Origin: a virus
IMG/VR virus record: IMGVR_UViG_3300047550_000814
Location: 1 to 21,859 of that record
Strand: one strand, 5' to 3'
Length of the DNA: 21,859 nucleotides
Shown: one piece after another, positions 20,869-21,859 of the stretch
Layout: the number at the start of each line of letters is the position of its first letter
Position numbering within the stretch: the stretch's first letter is position 1
The notes under the pieces: model-generated
Database searches by the model: none
The model's input: only the letters and a program-made list of their open reading frames with translations
What the model was told of the DNA's origin: nothing
Position numbers and translations under genes: made by a program

Positions 20869-21087
20869 ATGACACTAGACATTATTTACCTAATTATTGC
20901 CACGCCCGTTACCATTGCGGTAATGTACGGCTGGCACTGTTTAAAAAAGGCTTTGCGTAAGCCTAAAGTAGAAACCCCAGAGGCTACGCCCTACCAATTC
21001 GAGCGCGACGAGTTTCGCCCTGAGTTTGAGGAGTTTAGCAAAATGCTTTTAAAGCGCAGAATGTATAAAGGGGAGGCCGAGTTATGA
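20869..21087 (+). CDS. Small membrane-anchored protein
   Basis: This 72-residue protein has an N-terminal membrane segment at about 4-23 (DIIYLIIATPVTIAVMYGWH), a basic stretch (KKALRKPK), then a charged cytoplasmic tail with a Glu/Phe-rich region. I chose ATG 20869 over an in-frame upstream start at 20836, which would place a His/Thr-rich extension in front of the membrane segment. It is the first gene of the rightward group, and its stop overlaps the next start (ATGA). No family recognised. Confidence 0.65.
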   Translation: MTLDIIYLIIATPVTIAVMYGWHCLKKALRKPKVETPEATPYQFERDEFRPEFEEFSKMLLKRRMYKGEAEL

Positions 21088-21374
21088 ATACGCCAATAGA
21101 AAACTTAATACTTGACCTAATAGCGCTAGAGGAAAATAACGACTTTGAAAGGCGACACGGGTTTGACAGAAGCGCTAGCCAAGCCCTGCGCATGGCAATT
21201 ATTTTAGCAGAGCGACGACTACAAGAAGAGGCCGACACTATTGCAGAGGCTTATAATAGTGCTGGAGGTCCTTGCTGGGGTATGCACTACTTTACTGAGT
21301 TATTTAGAAACGGCGAGGACGCTAAAAAGTCCGATGTTGGTTTTGATTACAGAACACTAATAAAAAAACAATAA
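21084..21374 (+). CDS. Small protein of unknown function
   Basis: This 96-residue protein starts MNTPIENLILDLIALEENND. Its first 60 residues are a Glu/Leu/Ala-rich helix (RSASQALRMAIILAERRLQEEADTI is typical), followed by a short Gly/Trp part (GGPCWGMHYFTELF) and a Lys-rich end. No membrane segment is visible. It overlaps the preceding gene as ATGA and is followed by another small gene after 4 nt. Probably an early protein; function unknown. Confidence 0.65.
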   Translation: MNTPIENLILDLIALEENNDFERRHGFDRSASQALRMAIILAERRLQEEADTIAEAYNSAGGPCWGMHYFTELFRNGEDAKKSDVGFDYRTLIKKQ

Positions 21375-21378
21375 AGCC

Positions 21379-21744
21379 ATGATTTATATATTTTACACCG
21401 CACTAACACTGGGCACAGCAATAGCACTGGGCACCATTTACAGCCAAGCGCTCACCATTGAGCGATTAAAACAGCTTTACAAAACAGAAAGCAGGGACTC
21501 TAACAAGTACCATTTAGAACTTTTAAAAGCGCGTGCAGAAATTCGCAGCCTTGAAGAAGTTAGAACATTGTGGGCCAACAAAGCGCACGAATTAAACGAC
21601 GAAATACGCCAGCGTCACATGGAGCACGAAGGTGAAATAGAAATTTTAAAGGGCGCCATTTGGAAAGCCGAAGAGTTCCAGCGTCGAGTTAGAGAGCAAA
21701 AAAGAAATTACATGCGTAAAATTAGAGAGGCTAGAAAAAAATGA
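21379..21744 (+). CDS. Membrane-anchored coiled-coil protein
   Basis: This 121-residue protein has an N-terminal hydrophobic segment at about 2-21 (IYIFYTALTLGTAIALGTIY) and then a long, highly charged helix (about 28-121) that should form a coiled coil. The end is strongly basic (REQKRNYMRKIREARKK). This shape is also that of an i-spanin, but the position far from the lysis genes, in a likely early group, argues against it. It overlaps the next gene as ATGA. Function unknown. Confidence 0.65.
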   Translation: MIYIFYTALTLGTAIALGTIYSQALTIERLKQLYKTESRDSNKYHLELLKARAEIRSLEEVRTLWANKAHELNDEIRQRHMEHEGEIEILKGAIWKAEEFQRRVREQKRNYMRKIREARKK

Positions 21745-21859
21745 GTAACACAGAAATAGACTATATAATACTTTACGGCAAAGCAAGGCGTAAAATAAAA
21801 GCCCTAGAGTTGCAACTGGACAGAATTATAAACCGTCATAACCACGAAATACAGCAGTT
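21741..21859 (+). CDS. Partial small protein cut by the right edge
   Basis: An ATG at 21741, overlapping the previous stop (ATGA), opens a frame with no stop before the window ends. The visible 39 residues, starting MSNTEIDYIILYGKARRKIK, form a basic, Leu/Ile-rich helix (LELQLDRIINRHNHEIQQ) resembling a coiled coil. Only the first part can be seen, so no function is proposed. Confidence 0.55.
   Translation, partial: MSNTEIDYIILYGKARRKIKALELQLDRIINRHNHEIQQ

Noticed and set aside
1-21859. tRNA, CRISPR array, insertion sequence or attachment site
   Set aside because: No cloverleaf-like sequence, regular repeats, transposase or integrase gene was seen.

Overview
The window is part of a tailed double-stranded DNA phage or prophage of siphovirus type with an HK97-like head. 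Nearly every gene from the left edge to about 18.95 kb lies on the + strand in one tightly packed late block. Neighbouring genes often overlap as ATGA or TAATG, and there are no clear Shine-Dalgarno sequences. The best promoter matches the Bacteroidota form (TTTG, 20 nt, TAnnTTTG). With the protein families present, this points to a host in the Bacteroidota, perhaps Flavobacteriia or a related class. Base composition looks to be in the mid-40s percent GC by eye. No integrase, tRNA, rRNA, CRISPR array or insertion sequence was seen, so lifestyle cannot be decided here.

Layout. (1) 40-3170: packaging genes (small and large terminase), with an orphan adenine-type DNA methyltransferase and two small unknown genes inserted. 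(2) 3206-8131: portal, prohead protease, major capsid protein, a small post-capsid gene, head-tail connector, head closure and gp10-like neck genes. (3) 8134-14056: major tail protein, tail assembly chaperones made by a programmed -1 frameshift, tail terminator, tape measure and a large tail-tip protein. (4) 14102-16544: small structural proteins, a lectin-like tail fibre that looks acquired from elsewhere, and its downstream partner. (5) 16544-18946: a lysis and accessory cassette with two holin-like proteins, a 40-residue basic protein, an overlapping spanin-like pair, a calcineurin-like phosphoesterase and an L,D-transpeptidase-like putative endolysin. (6) 18987-20679, minus strand: a recombination operon of RecE-like exonuclease, RecT-like annealing protein and a small PD-(D/E)XK protein. 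(7) 20680-20868: a divergent control region with a good minus-strand promoter and a plus-strand hairpin followed by T tracts. (8) 20869 to the right edge: small unknown membrane and coiled-coil proteins, probably early genes, the last cut by the window.

The clearest hidden element is at 8915-8957: a GGGAAAG slippery heptamer, a 5-nt spacer and a bulged hairpin. It fuses the 109-residue chaperone to a second domain that otherwise has no start codon at its beginning, and so explains an apparent gap at 8925-9070. Other points of note are a motif shared by the tail-tip protein and a separate 52-residue gene, a two-hairpin structure after the capsid gene, mosaic composition in the methyltransferase and fibre genes, and no GATC site that I could find.
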